This document shows positions 25,651 to 37,769 of a DNA stretch of 64,000 bases, piece after piece. Position numbers and translations under genes: made by a program. The notes beneath the pieces are model-generated. The model did not search any database. It was given only the letters and a program-made list of their open reading frames with translations, and was not told where the DNA came from. The stretch spans positions 434,001 through 498,000 of the forward strand of contig NZ_BDAM01000003.1 of NCBI RefSeq assembly GCF_001895045.1, written 5' to 3'. How positions within the stretch are numbered: position 1 is the first letter of the stretch; every line of letters begins with the position of its first letter. The stretch comes from Rhodococcus coprophilus NBRC 100603 (GTDB lineage: Bacteria; Actinomycetota; Actinomycetes; Mycobacteriales; Mycobacteriaceae).

Positions 25651-26139
25651 ATGAGCACTCCACCAGCAGATCCGACGATGACAGCTATTACCGACGCCGT
25701 AACCCTGGCTCGTGCGGGACGCACCTCCGACGCTCGTGCTTCGCTCGAAGAGTTGTGGGGCGAGGTGGGCCCCGGAGGAGATCCGCTCCATCGCTGCACC
25801 CTCGCTCACTATCTGGCCGATCTGTACGACAGCGCGGAAGCTTCACTCGAGTGGGACCTCAGAGCGCTGGCGGCTGCCGATGAATTGGACGACCAGCGCG
25901 TCCAGGAGCACCACGCTTCCCTCCACATTCGCGGCTTCTACCCGTCGCTGCACCTCAATCTCGCCGACGACTACCGCCGACTCGGCGACTTCGATTCCGC
26001 TGCCGGACATCTCACGGCTGCACGAAGCTACAGCGATGCGCTCACGGCCGACGGTTACGGAGCAGGCGTGCTCGGGGGAATCGACAATGTGGCCGCGGCG
26101 ATCGCCACGCGAAGCACCGAACGCCTCGCGACCCACTGA
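25651..26139 (+). CDS. Hypothetical TPR-like helical protein
   Basis: A 162-residue soluble protein with a strong ribosome site (AGAGGGAG) before ATG. It looks like paired helices of TPR type: VTLARAGRTSDARASLEELW, TLAHYLADLYDSAEASLEWD, and LHLNLADDYRRLGDFDSAAG, the last being a clear TPR-like motif. Rhodococcus and Streptomyces have similar short proteins of unknown role. It stands between the kinase and the convergent response-regulator gene and shares no obvious operon. Confidence 0.7.
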   Translation: MSTPPADPTMTAITDAVTLARAGRTSDARASLEELWGEVGPGGDPLHRCTLAHYLADLYDSAEASLEWDLRALAAADELDDQRVQEHHASLHIRGFYPSLHLNLADDYRRLGDFDSAAGHLTAARSYSDALTADGYGAGVLGGIDNVAAAIATRSTERLATH

Positions 26140-26143
26140 ACGA

Positions 26144-26830
26144 TCAGTCGATACGCCGCCGGTGCGCCCACCGGGTCAGTGCGTTGCGGTTGGACTGCTG
26201 CGTCTTACGAAGCACGTTCGACGCGTGGGTTTCGACCGTCTTCACCGAGATCACCAGTTCCTCGGCGATCTCCCGGTAGGTGTAACCGCGGGCGAGCAAC
26301 CGCAGAACCTCGAGTTCACGCGGGGTCAGCGAATCCAGTTCCGGATCGAGTGGGGGTTCCGGCGCCGACGATCTGCCGGTGAACGAATCGAGCACGAAAC
26401 CCGCGAGTCGCGGGCTGAACACCGCGTCCCCTCCGGCAACCCGGCGTACCGCATCGGCCAGATCGGGCCCGGAGATGGTCTTGGTCACGTACCCGCGCGC
26501 ACCCGCGCGGATGACGGCGATGACGTCTTCGGCCGCGTCGGACACACTGAGCGCCAAGCACACCGGGCCGTCCGTGATGCGGTTGAGTACGGCGACGCCG
26601 CCACCGTCGGGCATGTGCACGTCGAGCAGGACCACGTCGGGCCGGGCAGCCTCGATACCGGCGACGGCCTCGCCCACCCCACCGGCCTCCCCCACGATGT
26701 CCATGTCGTGTTCGCGCCCCAACTCGGTGCGGACACCCGAACGGAACACCGCGTGGTCGTCGACCAGGAACACGCGGAAGCGGCCGGAGCGTTCGGAAAC
26801 CTCGGACGCTGTCACCTGGGTCGATATCAC
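26144..26830 (-). CDS. LuxR/NarL-family response regulator (EsrR/LiaR-like)
   Basis: A 228-residue response regulator. The receiver domain shows VFLVDDHAVFRSGV (acidic pair 24-25), phospho-acceptor Asp70 in VVLLDVHMPDGG, and Lys in GYVTKTI. A C-terminal LuxR HTH reads LTPRELEVLRLLARGYTYRE and then IAEELVISVKTVETHASNVL. The GTG at 26830 overlaps the sensor-kinase stop (GTGA), so kinase and regulator are translated together. It probably binds the 20-bp inverted repeat in the promoter shared by the kinase and the PspC membrane protein. The set recalls EsrISR of Corynebacterium and LiaFSR of Bacillus. Confidence 0.93.
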   Translation of the reverse strand: MISTQVTASEVSERSGRFRVFLVDDHAVFRSGVRTELGREHDMDIVGEAGGVGEAVAGIEAARPDVVLLDVHMPDGGGVAVLNRITDGPVCLALSVSDAAEDVIAVIRAGARGYVTKTISGPDLADAVRRVAGGDAVFSPRLAGFVLDSFTGRSSAPEPPLDPELDSLTPRELEVLRLLARGYTYREIAEELVISVKTVETHASNVLRKTQQSNRNALTRWAHRRRID

Positions 26831-28134
26831 TGCGTCTGCTCCTCGGGGTGGGGGTCGGTCACCTCCCACTCTAAGGTCGTGTCGTCACTCTGCTCACGTC
26901 CGGCGCGCGGCATATGGATGCGAATTTCGGTGCCTTTGCCCGGATTCGACTTCACCACCGTCCGTCCGCCGCGCCGTTCGATCCGGGTCCGGATCGAACG
27001 GGCGAGTCCCTGCCGGTCCGCAGGCACCGTCTCAGGATCGAATCCCACGCCGCGATCGCGGACGAACACGCTGACCTGGTCGGGTTCGACCTCGGCGAAC
27101 AGATCGACGTTATCCACCTGCGCGTGCTTGGCGGCATTGACGAGCGCCTCGCGCGTCGCGCCCAGCACGGCGGTGACCGCTTCGGCGGAGAGGTCGTCGT
27201 CTTCCGGTGCCACGTCGCCGACGATGACGGGCACGACCGACACCCCGTACTGGTCCTCGACCTCACCCGCGATGGTCCGCAGTGCTTCCGCGAGCGAAGT
27301 CCGCGGCGACTCGTCCCCGCCGAACAGCCAGCGCCGCAGTTCCCGTTCCTGACTACGTGCGAGCCGGAGCACTTCCTGCTGGTCCGCCGCCTGCTTCTGG
27401 ATGAGGGCGAGGGTTTGCAGCACCGAGTCGTGCAGATGCGACGCGATCTCGTCGCGCTCCTCGTTCCGGACCCGCGCGGCCCGTTCGGATTCGAGCGCCC
27501 GCCACATCCGGATCCAGATGGGCACGGACAGCAGCGCCGCGCCGATCAGTGTCACCACCACGGCGAGAAGCGACGATCGCAACGCCGCCACGTCCACCTG
27601 AGCGAGGACGATCACCCCCAGTCCGGTCACCACGAGGGTGAGACCACCGAGGACGCGGGCCCACGCCAGCACCGTCGGTTTGGCCGGGAGGCCGAAGACC
27701 GACCTGGGTCCTTCCGCATCGAATTCCCGCCACACGAGGGCCGCGCCCACCGCAACCACGAGCACCGGCGTGATCACCGACGCCGCGCCGCCGCTGAAGA
27801 GCCACGACAGGCCTATCGCGAGGGCGAGGCCCATGACGGCGAGGCCCACGGCCCGGCGGCGCTCCCCCGGTTCGGGACGGACGTCGTCCGATCCGGGCGG
27901 GACGAACATCCACAACATTCCGTACGCGACGATGCCGACCCCGCCGAGCGCGGCCAGTACTGTGAACGCGACCCGGACCTTCGTGACGTCGACGCCGAGA
28001 TGGTCGGCCAGTCCGCCGGCGACACCGCCCACAACACGACCGCCCACCCGTCGTTCGAGACGAGGGACGGTGGTGGGCGATCCGGCGACAGGCTGCACCC
28101 TTCGATACTGACACGGTTGCTGCCCGTCCGTCAT
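26827..28134 (-). CDS. Sensor histidine kinase with N-terminal PspC domain (EsrS/LiaS-like)
   Basis: A 435-residue membrane kinase. A PspC domain occupies about residues 28-80 (GRVVGGVAGGLADHLGVDV, then GVGIVAYGMLWMFVPPG), followed by several TM helices to about residue 215. The HisKA_3 dimerisation helix carries the phospho-His in EIASHLHDSVLQTLAL (about residues 230-245). The HATPase region shows REALVNAAKHAQ (N box), DRGVGFDPE and GRTVVKSNPGKGTE. ATG 28134 lies inside the left arm of a 20-bp inverted repeat. Family knowledge suggests it senses cell-envelope stress together with the divergent PspC protein. Confidence 0.92.
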   Translation of the reverse strand: MTDGQQPCQYRRVQPVAGSPTTVPRLERRVGGRVVGGVAGGLADHLGVDVTKVRVAFTVLAALGGVGIVAYGMLWMFVPPGSDDVRPEPGERRRAVGLAVMGLALAIGLSWLFSGGAASVITPVLVVAVGAALVWREFDAEGPRSVFGLPAKPTVLAWARVLGGLTLVVTGLGVIVLAQVDVAALRSSLLAVVVTLIGAALLSVPIWIRMWRALESERAARVRNEERDEIASHLHDSVLQTLALIQKQAADQQEVLRLARSQERELRRWLFGGDESPRTSLAEALRTIAGEVEDQYGVSVVPVIVGDVAPEDDDLSAEAVTAVLGATREALVNAAKHAQVDNVDLFAEVEPDQVSVFVRDRGVGFDPETVPADRQGLARSIRTRIERRGGRTVVKSNPGKGTEIRIHMPRAGREQSDDTTLEWEVTDPHPEEQTQ

Positions 28135-28197
28135 CGGGGACGAACCCTGATGTCGGGGTCTTTCCGGGTCGCCGGATATCAGGGTCCGTCCCCGATG
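28132..28197. promoter_or_regulatory. 20-bp inverted repeat in the divergent kinase/PspC promoter
   Basis: Left arm CATCGGGGACGAACCCTGAT (28132-28151) and the reverse complement of the right arm (28178-28197) match at 19 of 20 positions. They are separated by 26 bp. The left arm contains the kinase start codon; the right arm ends 33 bp before the PspC gene start. Two inverted copies in a shared promoter suggest paired response-regulator sites and autoregulation. Confidence 0.75.
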
Positions 28198-28229
28198 TGC
28201 CGAACGCTCCCAGGAGACAGGATGGTCCC

Positions 28230-29642
28230 ATGACCACGAGGAACTTTCCCGAGCAGCTGTCGGATATGTGGCGCACTCGCCCGGTGCGCCTGCCCGATCA
28301 GGGGCATGTCGCCGGGGTGTGCGCGGGTATCGGGATGCGCTACGGCGTCGACCCGGTACTCGTTCGCGTCGCCTTCGTCGTCTCGGCGATATTCGGCGGC
28401 TCCGGGATCGTGCTGTACCTGGCGGCGTGGGTATTGTTCACCCGCCACGGCGACCAGGCGTCGCCGCTCGAGTCTCTGATGGGACGCGGGACCAGCTCGG
28501 ATTCGTCCACCAAGGTGATCGTGATCCTCGTGGCGCTGGCCATCTCGGCGAGCGCGATCGGACCGGTCGGAGCGGGCTTCGGCGGATCCGGCTTCATCGG
28601 TGCATTCCTGATGCTCGCTGGATGGTGGTTGCTCTACCAGCGCCGGCCGGAAGCTCCTGCACTGCCGATGCCGGACGGTGGATTCACGTCCGATCCGTCC
28701 GCGTATCCGCAGCCGCCCTTCCAGAACGGCATCTTCTCGCACGGGATGTTCATGCACAACGCGTTCATACGGAGCATGTACACGCAAGCGACCGCGTCGA
28801 ACCCGCCCCCCAGCGGGCCGGCGCCCGGCGACCCGGATTACCTGCAGACCGGCACGCCGGACGCCGCGGCCGGGACTGCGCAGCCGGACACGGCTCCCGG
28901 ATCCGGGCCCAACTTGCGCAAGGAACCGGCCGAGTCCGGACCTTCGACGAAGGACAACTCCGGAGTCGCCGCCGGGCCACCGGCGTGGGATCCGCTGGGC
29001 GTCGCGCCGTTCGCGTGGGATCTCCCCGAACCCGCACCAGTCCGTGATCTCGTCCCCACCCGGAAGCGGCGGTCGCGGCTGACCACCACAGTGCTCGGAC
29101 TCGCGGTGCTCGCCGCCGCAGCTGCGGGAGCGGTGGCCGTATCGGGTGACGTCACATGGATGACCCCGGCTCGAGTCGGTGCGATCGCACTCGCGGTCAT
29201 CGGCGCAGGCATGATCGTGGGTGCGTTCCTGCATCGCGGTCACGGACTGCTGGTCGTCACCGGTCCGCTGCTCGGTTTCGTGGTGCTGGCCTCGATCGTC
29301 GGCCCGATGGACCGCTCGAACTGGGGTGACCGTGACTGGGCACCGACCTCGGCGGCAGAACTGCAGCCCGTCTACACCTCGAAGTTCGGTCAGATGAGTC
29401 TGGACCTGCGGAATCTCGAGCTCAGCGAGGACCACACCGTCGCGGTCGACGGTAGCTTCGGCAACGTCGAGGTGCTGCTGCCGGAAAACCTCGATGTCCG
29501 CACGACGTGTTCGGTCGACGCCGGCCAGATCACACAATGCCCCGAGCCCGGCCTCGATGTCGGCAGGGACGGCGAGAAAGGGCCGGTCCTGACGTTGGAC
29601 GCGGCCGTCGACTTCGGCAACCTGGAGGTGCGTCGTGGCTGA
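28230..29642 (+). CDS. PspC-domain membrane protein (EsrI/LiaF-like)
   Basis: A 470-residue membrane protein divergent from the kinase. The N-terminal PspC domain (RLPDQGHVAGVCAGIGMRYG to VLYLAAWVLF, about residues 20-72) leads into further TM helices. A long cytosolic Pro/Ala/Gly-rich linker (about 150-275), three more TM helices (about 286-365) and a C-terminal LiaF-like beta domain follow (SLDLRNLELSEDHTVAVDGS, then FGNVEVLLPE and FGNLEVRRG). In LiaFSR/EsrISR systems the LiaF/EsrI protein inhibits the kinase until envelope stress relieves it. The start has an AGGAT site. The next small membrane gene overlaps its stop. Confidence 0.88.
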   Translation: MTTRNFPEQLSDMWRTRPVRLPDQGHVAGVCAGIGMRYGVDPVLVRVAFVVSAIFGGSGIVLYLAAWVLFTRHGDQASPLESLMGRGTSSDSSTKVIVILVALAISASAIGPVGAGFGGSGFIGAFLMLAGWWLLYQRRPEAPALPMPDGGFTSDPSAYPQPPFQNGIFSHGMFMHNAFIRSMYTQATASNPPPSGPAPGDPDYLQTGTPDAAAGTAQPDTAPGSGPNLRKEPAESGPSTKDNSGVAAGPPAWDPLGVAPFAWDLPEPAPVRDLVPTRKRRSRLTTTVLGLAVLAAAAAGAVAVSGDVTWMTPARVGAIALAVIGAGMIVGAFLHRGHGLLVVTGPLLGFVVLASIVGPMDRSNWGDRDWAPTSAAELQPVYTSKFGQMSLDLRNLELSEDHTVAVDGSFGNVEVLLPENLDVRTTCSVDAGQITQCPEPGLDVGRDGEKGPVLTLDAAVDFGNLEVRRG

Positions 29643-29883
29643 GTACAACACCGGATTCGATGCCGGATCCTCGGAGGAAGACCAGGCTCGGCCCTGCCGC
29701 CGAGGTCCCTCGCTCCTGCTCCTGCTGTCCGGCCTCGCCGCGCTCGTGGTGAGCGGATGGGCGTTGCTCGGACCGTTCTCGCTCGATTTCCTCGCCACCT
29801 TCGACGGGGGCTGGATTCTCGTCGGCGCAGCGGTCGTGATCGGTGCCGTGCTGGTGTTCCTGCCGAGCAGGCGCAGCAAGTAG
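29635..29883 (+). CDS. Small two-helix membrane protein
   Basis: An 82-residue protein with two hydrophobic segments, SLLLLLSGLAALVVSGWALL and GWILVGAAVVIGAVLVFLP, and a basic tail RRSK. The GTG start lies inside the end of the PspC gene (8-nt overlap), so the pair is translationally coupled. No family recognised beyond small membrane partners common next to PspC genes. It may modulate the LiaF-like protein or be an effector of the stress response. Confidence 0.75.
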   Translation: MAEYNTGFDAGSSEEDQARPCRRGPSLLLLLSGLAALVVSGWALLGPFSLDFLATFDGGWILVGAAVVIGAVLVFLPSRRSK

Positions 29884-29911
29884 CCGGACGAGAACGACCC
29901 CACCGGCGTAG

Positions 29912-31237
29912 TCAGCCCGGAGTGCGGGCCGCCTCGTCCGGGCCGGAGCGGCGTCGCCGGGTCAGCCGCAGTCGAGCGATGCGGCGACCGTCGAGTTCGG
30001 TGACGGTCAGCCGGTTGCCGTCGAGAACGACGCCTTCCCCCACCTGCGGCAGATGGTCGAGCCGGTACAGGACGTAGCCGGCGATCGTCTCGTACGGACC
30101 TTCGGGCACGGCGATGCCGGTCTGCCGGGCGAAATCCTCGACGTGGAGCAGTCCGTCGACGTCGTCGTACAGCGCCGGCGGGCTTCCCGCTCCCGGAGTG
30201 CCGGACGCACCGTCGACCGGGTCGAACTCGTCTCCGATCTCACCGACGATTTCCTCGACGATGTCCTCCACCGTGACGATGCCCGCGGTGCCTCCGTACT
30301 CGTCGACGACGAGCGCTATCTGCGCATTGCCACTCCGCATCACGGTCAGAGCGGCGAGGGCGGCCTTGGACCCCGGCAGGGAGACGATGGACCGGCAGAG
30401 ATCGGCGACGGTCCCCCGCGGTCGCTCGGCGAGCAGCAGATCGCGTAGATGCACGAATCCGATGACGTGATCCGCGCTTTCGGCGATGACGGGATATCGC
30501 GTATGGCCGAGACGGAGCGCGAGCGAGCGGGCATCGGGAATCGACGTATCGCCGCGCAGGAAGTCCACTTCGGTGCGTGGCCGCATCACCTCGGACAAGT
30601 GCCGGGATCCGACGTCGAAAACCTCGGTGAGCACGCTGCGTTCGTCTTCCGGCAGCGCCTCGTGACTGACGAGCATGTCGCGCAGTTCTTCGTGGGTGAT
30701 CTGCTCGTTCTTGAGCGACGGATCGGATCCGAGGAGCCGCACGAGCGCATCCGTGGAGACCGAGAGCAGCCAGATGACCGGGCGCATGATGCTCGCGAAG
30801 CGGTCCAGAGCCGGAGCCGTCGCCAGCGCCGTCCCGGTCGACCGCTGCAACGCGATGCGCTTTGGCACCAACTCACCGAGCACCAGTGACAGGTAGGCGA
30901 TGACCAATGTGGTGCCGACGAGAGCGAGTGCATCGGCGACCGCGGGCCCGAGACCCCAGCCGCGCAGTGTCGGTGCCACATCGGGGGCGAGAGTGGATGC
31001 GCCGAAGGCGGCGGAAAAGAACCCGGCGACGGTGACGCCGATCTGCACGGCGGACAGGAACCGGTTGGGGTCACGCGCGAGGGCGGCGGTGCGGCGACCA
31101 CGCCCGCCGCGCCGGGCCAACTCCAGAAGCTGACTCTCCCGCAACGACACCAACGCCATCTCGGTGGCGGCGAACACCCCGCCCACGAGAACGAACAGCA
31201 GCACCGCCCCCACGTTGACGAGCGTGCCGCCCGTCAT
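29912..31237 (-). CDS. Hemolysin C/CorC-type membrane protein with CBS pair
   Basis: A 441-residue protein with the DUF21 (CNNM) membrane domain (VGAVLLFVLVGGVFAATEMA to SLVLGELVPKRIALQ, about residues 8-130). It then has a CBS pair (VMRPRTEVDFLRGDTSIPDA, HTRYPVIAES, and VDEYGGTAGIVTVEDIVEEI) and a C-terminal CorC/HlyC domain. Such proteins are linked to magnesium or cobalt transport and membrane homeostasis; the hemolysin name is historical. It reads toward the PspC operon and ends 29 bp from it. Single gene; upstream, 161 bp separate it from guaA. Confidence 0.92.
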   Translation of the reverse strand: MTGGTLVNVGAVLLFVLVGGVFAATEMALVSLRESQLLELARRGGRGRRTAALARDPNRFLSAVQIGVTVAGFFSAAFGASTLAPDVAPTLRGWGLGPAVADALALVGTTLVIAYLSLVLGELVPKRIALQRSTGTALATAPALDRFASIMRPVIWLLSVSTDALVRLLGSDPSLKNEQITHEELRDMLVSHEALPEDERSVLTEVFDVGSRHLSEVMRPRTEVDFLRGDTSIPDARSLALRLGHTRYPVIAESADHVIGFVHLRDLLLAERPRGTVADLCRSIVSLPGSKAALAALTVMRSGNAQIALVVDEYGGTAGIVTVEDIVEEIVGEIGDEFDPVDGASGTPGAGSPPALYDDVDGLLHVEDFARQTGIAVPEGPYETIAGYVLYRLDHLPQVGEGVVLDGNRLTVTELDGRRIARLRLTRRRRSGPDEAARTPG

Positions 31238-31398
31238 GCCGTGGACCTGCGGTGAATGCGGCGGGACTCAGATCCCGGGTCGTGGTCCAATGTTCCGCGC
31301 TCCTCGCCGGGGACGTTTCAGTCTAGGCAGAGGAGGCGGCGTCACGGAGCAGGTCGAGCATCGTCGACCTGCTCTCGTGCATTACGGCGTGGGGGAGA

Positions 31399-32970
<1,572 letters not shown>

Positions 32971-32976
32971 CCGAAC

Positions 32977-32982
32977 AGTCTA
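32977..32982 (-). promoter_or_regulatory. -10 element of a probable leaderless guaA transcript
   Basis: Minus-strand TAGACT fits TANNNT and ends 6 nt before GTG; no ribosome site lies between. Confidence 0.5.
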
Positions 32983-33028
32983 AGCGGCCGCGCCGGGTGC
33001 TCCCGACGCGGCCGGACCGGCACGAAGA

Positions 33029-34756
33029 TCAGGCGGCCCCGGTCGAGCCGGTGATCTCGACGATGGGCAGGTGCAGCGCTCCGGGAGCGCCATGGGGGAC
33101 CACCGGATTCTTCGGCGCGATCGGCTGCAGTCTGCGGTACGGCTCGCCCTGGGCGGGACGCTGATCCTGCTCACCCTTGTTAGGCCAGAGCGATGCCGCG
33201 CGTTCCGCCTGCGCTGCGATGGTAAGCGACGGGTTCACTCCGAGGTTCGCCGAGACCGCGGCGCCGTCCGCGATGCTGAGAGTCGGGTAACCGTGGACTC
33301 GCTGGTACGGATCGATCACACCGTGCTCGGCATCCGTCCCGATGACGGCCCCGCCGAGGAAGTGAGCGGTGAGCGGAATGTTGAAGATCTCACCCCACGT
33401 GCCGCCGGCCACGCCGTCGATCTTCTCCGCGATGCGCCGGGTCGCTTCGTTTCCGGCGGGAATCCAGGTGGGGTTGGGCTGACCGTGGCCCTGCTTGCTC
33501 GTGACCTTCCGTCGGCCGAAGGGACTCTTCTTCGTGTACGTCGTGATGGAGTTGTCCAGGTTCTGCATGACGAGCGCGATGATCGTGCGTTCGCTCCAGT
33601 TCCGCACCGACAGCATGCGCAGCATCTTGCGCGGATTCTTCGCCACCTGGCCGAGGAACTTGACCCAGCGCGGTGTCGGGCCGTCGCCGTCGGTCATCAG
33701 GGTCTGCAGCAGACCCATCGCATTCGAGCCCTTGCCGTACCGCACGGGTTCGATGTGGGTGTCGGGAGTCGGATGGAACGACGAGGTGATCGCGACGCCC
33801 TGCGTGATGTCGAGATCGGGATCTAGCTCGTACATGCCCGCTCCGACGATCGATTCGGAGTTGGTGCGGGTCAGTTCGCCGACACGATCGGAGAGTGCGG
33901 GCAGCGCACCGGTGTCCTTGAGGTGGTGCAGCAGATGTTGGGTGCCCCATGTGCCGGCAGCGAGCACGACGTGGGACGCCGTGTAGGTCCGGCGGCCCTT
34001 GCGCACCCACGAGCCGGTGCGTTCGGTGATCACGTCCCACGTACCGTCGCGCGCCTCACGCAGATCGGTGACGGTCGTCAGCGGAATGATCTCGGCCCCT
34101 GCGCTTTCCGCAAGTCCGAGGTAGTTCTTGACCAAGGTGTTCTTCGCTCCGTGGCGGCAACCGGTCATGCACTCGCCGCACTCGAGGCAGCCGGCGCGGT
34201 CCGGGCCGACGCCACCGAAGTAGGGGTCGGGCACGGTGCGGCCGGGTTCACCGAAGTAGACCCCCACGGGGGTCTGGATGAAGGTGTCGCCCACGCCCAT
34301 GTCGTCCGCGACGGATTTGATGACCTTGTCCGCCGCGGTCATCCGGTTGTACTGCACGACGCCGAGCATCCGGCGTGCCTGGTCGTAGAAGGGGCTCAGT
34401 TCGTCGTGCCAGTCGGTGATGCCGGCCCATTGACGGTCCTCGAAGAACGCGGCGGGCGGCTTGTACAGCGTGTTGGCGTAGTTGAGCGAGCCGCCGCCGA
34501 CACCCGCGCCGGCGAGGATCAGGCAGTCGCGCAGCAGGTGCACGCGCTGGATGCCGAAGCAGCCGAGTTTAGGCGCCCACAGGAACCGCCGAAGGTCCCA
34601 GCTGGTCTTCGCGAAGTCGGCGTCGGCGAATCGGCGGCCCGCTTCGACGATTCCGACCTTGTATCCCTTCTCCACCAGTCGAAGCGCGGTGACGCTTCCA
34701 CCGAACCCGGATCCGACGATCAGAACGTCGTAGTCCGTAACCCGTTGCTGACTCAT
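33029..34756 (-). CDS. choD: GMC-family oxidoreductase, ChoD-like
   Basis: A 575-residue flavoprotein with the FAD motif VLIVGSGFGGSVTALRLVEK at about residues 10-29, ILAGAGVGGGSLNYAN, and a four-cysteine segment CLECGECMTGCRHGAKNTL that is unusual for plain cholesterol oxidases. The C-terminal GMC motif is FLGGAVIGTDAEHGVIDPY with the catalytic His. Length and position next to guaB3 match mycobacterial ChoD, annotated as cholesterol oxidase although that activity is disputed. ATG 34756 has a GGAGG site. The true substrate may be another sterol or a hydroxylated lipid. No signal peptide, so intracellular. Confidence 0.85.
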   Translation of the reverse strand: MSQQRVTDYDVLIVGSGFGGSVTALRLVEKGYKVGIVEAGRRFADADFAKTSWDLRRFLWAPKLGCFGIQRVHLLRDCLILAGAGVGGGSLNYANTLYKPPAAFFEDRQWAGITDWHDELSPFYDQARRMLGVVQYNRMTAADKVIKSVADDMGVGDTFIQTPVGVYFGEPGRTVPDPYFGGVGPDRAGCLECGECMTGCRHGAKNTLVKNYLGLAESAGAEIIPLTTVTDLREARDGTWDVITERTGSWVRKGRRTYTASHVVLAAGTWGTQHLLHHLKDTGALPALSDRVGELTRTNSESIVGAGMYELDPDLDITQGVAITSSFHPTPDTHIEPVRYGKGSNAMGLLQTLMTDGDGPTPRWVKFLGQVAKNPRKMLRMLSVRNWSERTIIALVMQNLDNSITTYTKKSPFGRRKVTSKQGHGQPNPTWIPAGNEATRRIAEKIDGVAGGTWGEIFNIPLTAHFLGGAVIGTDAEHGVIDPYQRVHGYPTLSIADGAAVSANLGVNPSLTIAAQAERAASLWPNKGEQDQRPAQGEPYRRLQPIAPKNPVVPHGAPGALHLPIVEITGSTGAA

Positions 34757-34877
34757 GGCGACCTCCACCGAACGGCATTTGTTACCGGCCAGTATGCACC
34801 CTGGCCGTGTGACTAACGGCACAAGGCCACCCTAACCGTTACCGGGAGTTGCACCAAGGCCCGCCGGTCCGGAAACG

Positions 34878-34929
34878 GCTGTGGCCGGAGGCCCAACGCA
34901 TCGCAGCGCAGGTGTCCTCCGGCCACAGC
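34878..34929 (-). terminator. Hairpin terminator after guaB3
   Basis: A perfect 14-bp stem (GCTGTGGCCGGAGG at 34878-34891 with its complement at 34916-34929) and a 24-nt loop. It starts 24 bp past the guaB3 stop, between guaB3 and the ChoD-like gene on the same strand. No U-tract follows. Confidence 0.65.
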
Positions 34930-34952
34930 GAAGCCGAACGGGAAAGCGAAGG

Positions 34953-36092
34953 TCAGGCACGCACCGAAAGGCCGACCTTCTGGAATTCCTTCAGGTCGGA
35001 ATATCCGGCCTTGGCCATCGAGCGTCGCAGGCCGCCCACGAGATTGAGCGAACCGAACGGATCGTCGGACGGACCCGACAGAACCCGATCGAGACTCGGA
35101 CGCTCGTCGTACGCGACCTGAAGTACCGCACCGCGCGGCATCGACGGGTGCGCCGCCACCGACGGCCAGTACCAGCCGTGTCCGGCAGCTTCTGCCGCCA
35201 CCGCGAGCGGGGCGCCGAGCACCGCGGCGTCGGCACCGCAGGCAATCGCCTTCGCCAGGTCGCCGGCGGTTTCGATATCCCCGTCCGCGATCACGTGGAC
35301 GTACCGGCCACCGGTCTCGTCGAGGTAGTCGCGGCGCGCCGCGGCCGCATCCGCGATCGCTGTCGCCATCGGGATTCCGATCCCGAGCGAAGGACTCGTG
35401 GTGGTCGCTTCCGCCGTCGATCCGAAACCGACGATGACGCCCGCGGCACCCGTGCGCATCAGGTGCAGGGCTGTCCGATGGTCGCTCACGCCGCCGGCAA
35501 CCACCGGCACGTCGAGTTCGGAGATGAACGTCTTCAAATTGAGCGGCTCGTCCTCGCCGTGCGCGACGTGCTCGGCGGAGATGATGGTGCCCTGCACGAC
35601 GAGCAGGTCGATGCCGGCCTTCACGAGCGCGGGGGTGAGCGTGCGCGCGTTCTGCGGGCTCACGCGCACCGCAGTGGTGACGCCCTCGTCACGCACCTGT
35701 GCGACGGCGGCGGCCAGCAGGTCGGGCTTGAGCGGGGCGGCATGCAGCTCCTGCAGGTACCGGATCGCGGCACTCGGATCCGGATCGGAGTCAGCGATTT
35801 CGGTGAGCCGGGTGATCACCGCGTCGACGTCGGCGTGCCGGCCCCACAGACCTTCGCCGTTGATGACTCCGAGGCCGCCGGCCTTGCCCAGTGCCACCGC
35901 GAACGACGGCGAGACGAGGGCGTCGGTGGGATGCGCGAGCACGGGGATGTCGAACCGGTACGCATCGAGCTGCCAGGCGGTCGACACCTCCTTGGACGAA
36001 CGCGTCCGCCGGGACGGAACGATGTCGATGTCGTCCAGCTCGTAGGTGCGTCGAGCCGTGCGGCCCATGCCGATTTCAACGAGGTCGCGCAC
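34953..36092 (-). CDS. guaB3: IMP dehydrogenase-family protein GuaB3
   Basis: A 379-residue IMPDH/GMP reductase-fold barrel without CBS domains, the actinobacterial GuaB3 type. It opens VEIGMGRTARRTYELDDIDI and PSRRTRSSKEVSTAWQ, which is diagnostic. The catalytic Cys loop of IMPDH is replaced by GAAGVIVGFGSTAEAT, so it lacks ordinary IMPDH chemistry; some actinobacterial GuaB3 act as GMP reductases. The GTG at 36092 gives the family-like start MRDLVEIGMG and has an AAAGGGG site; a longer GTG reading begins at 36131. It follows guaB2 by 72 bp, so the two are likely co-transcribed. Confidence 0.94.
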   Translation of the reverse strand: MRDLVEIGMGRTARRTYELDDIDIVPSRRTRSSKEVSTAWQLDAYRFDIPVLAHPTDALVSPSFAVALGKAGGLGVINGEGLWGRHADVDAVITRLTEIADSDPDPSAAIRYLQELHAAPLKPDLLAAAVAQVRDEGVTTAVRVSPQNARTLTPALVKAGIDLLVVQGTIISAEHVAHGEDEPLNLKTFISELDVPVVAGGVSDHRTALHLMRTGAAGVIVGFGSTAEATTTSPSLGIGIPMATAIADAAAARRDYLDETGGRYVHVIADGDIETAGDLAKAIACGADAAVLGAPLAVAAEAAGHGWYWPSVAAHPSMPRGAVLQVAYDERPSLDRVLSGPSDDPFGSLNLVGGLRRSMAKAGYSDLKEFQKVGLSVRA

Positions 36093-36164
36093 ACGCGCCC
36101 CTTTCTCCTGAATTGACGGTGTTCCCGTCACACCTGAGACGGGACCTGCTGCGGACTCGATGCC

Positions 36165-37769
<1,605 letters not shown>

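Noticed and set aside
36092-36131. Longer start for guaB3 at GTG 36131
   Set aside because: GTG 36092 has a better ribosome site and matches the known family N-terminus.
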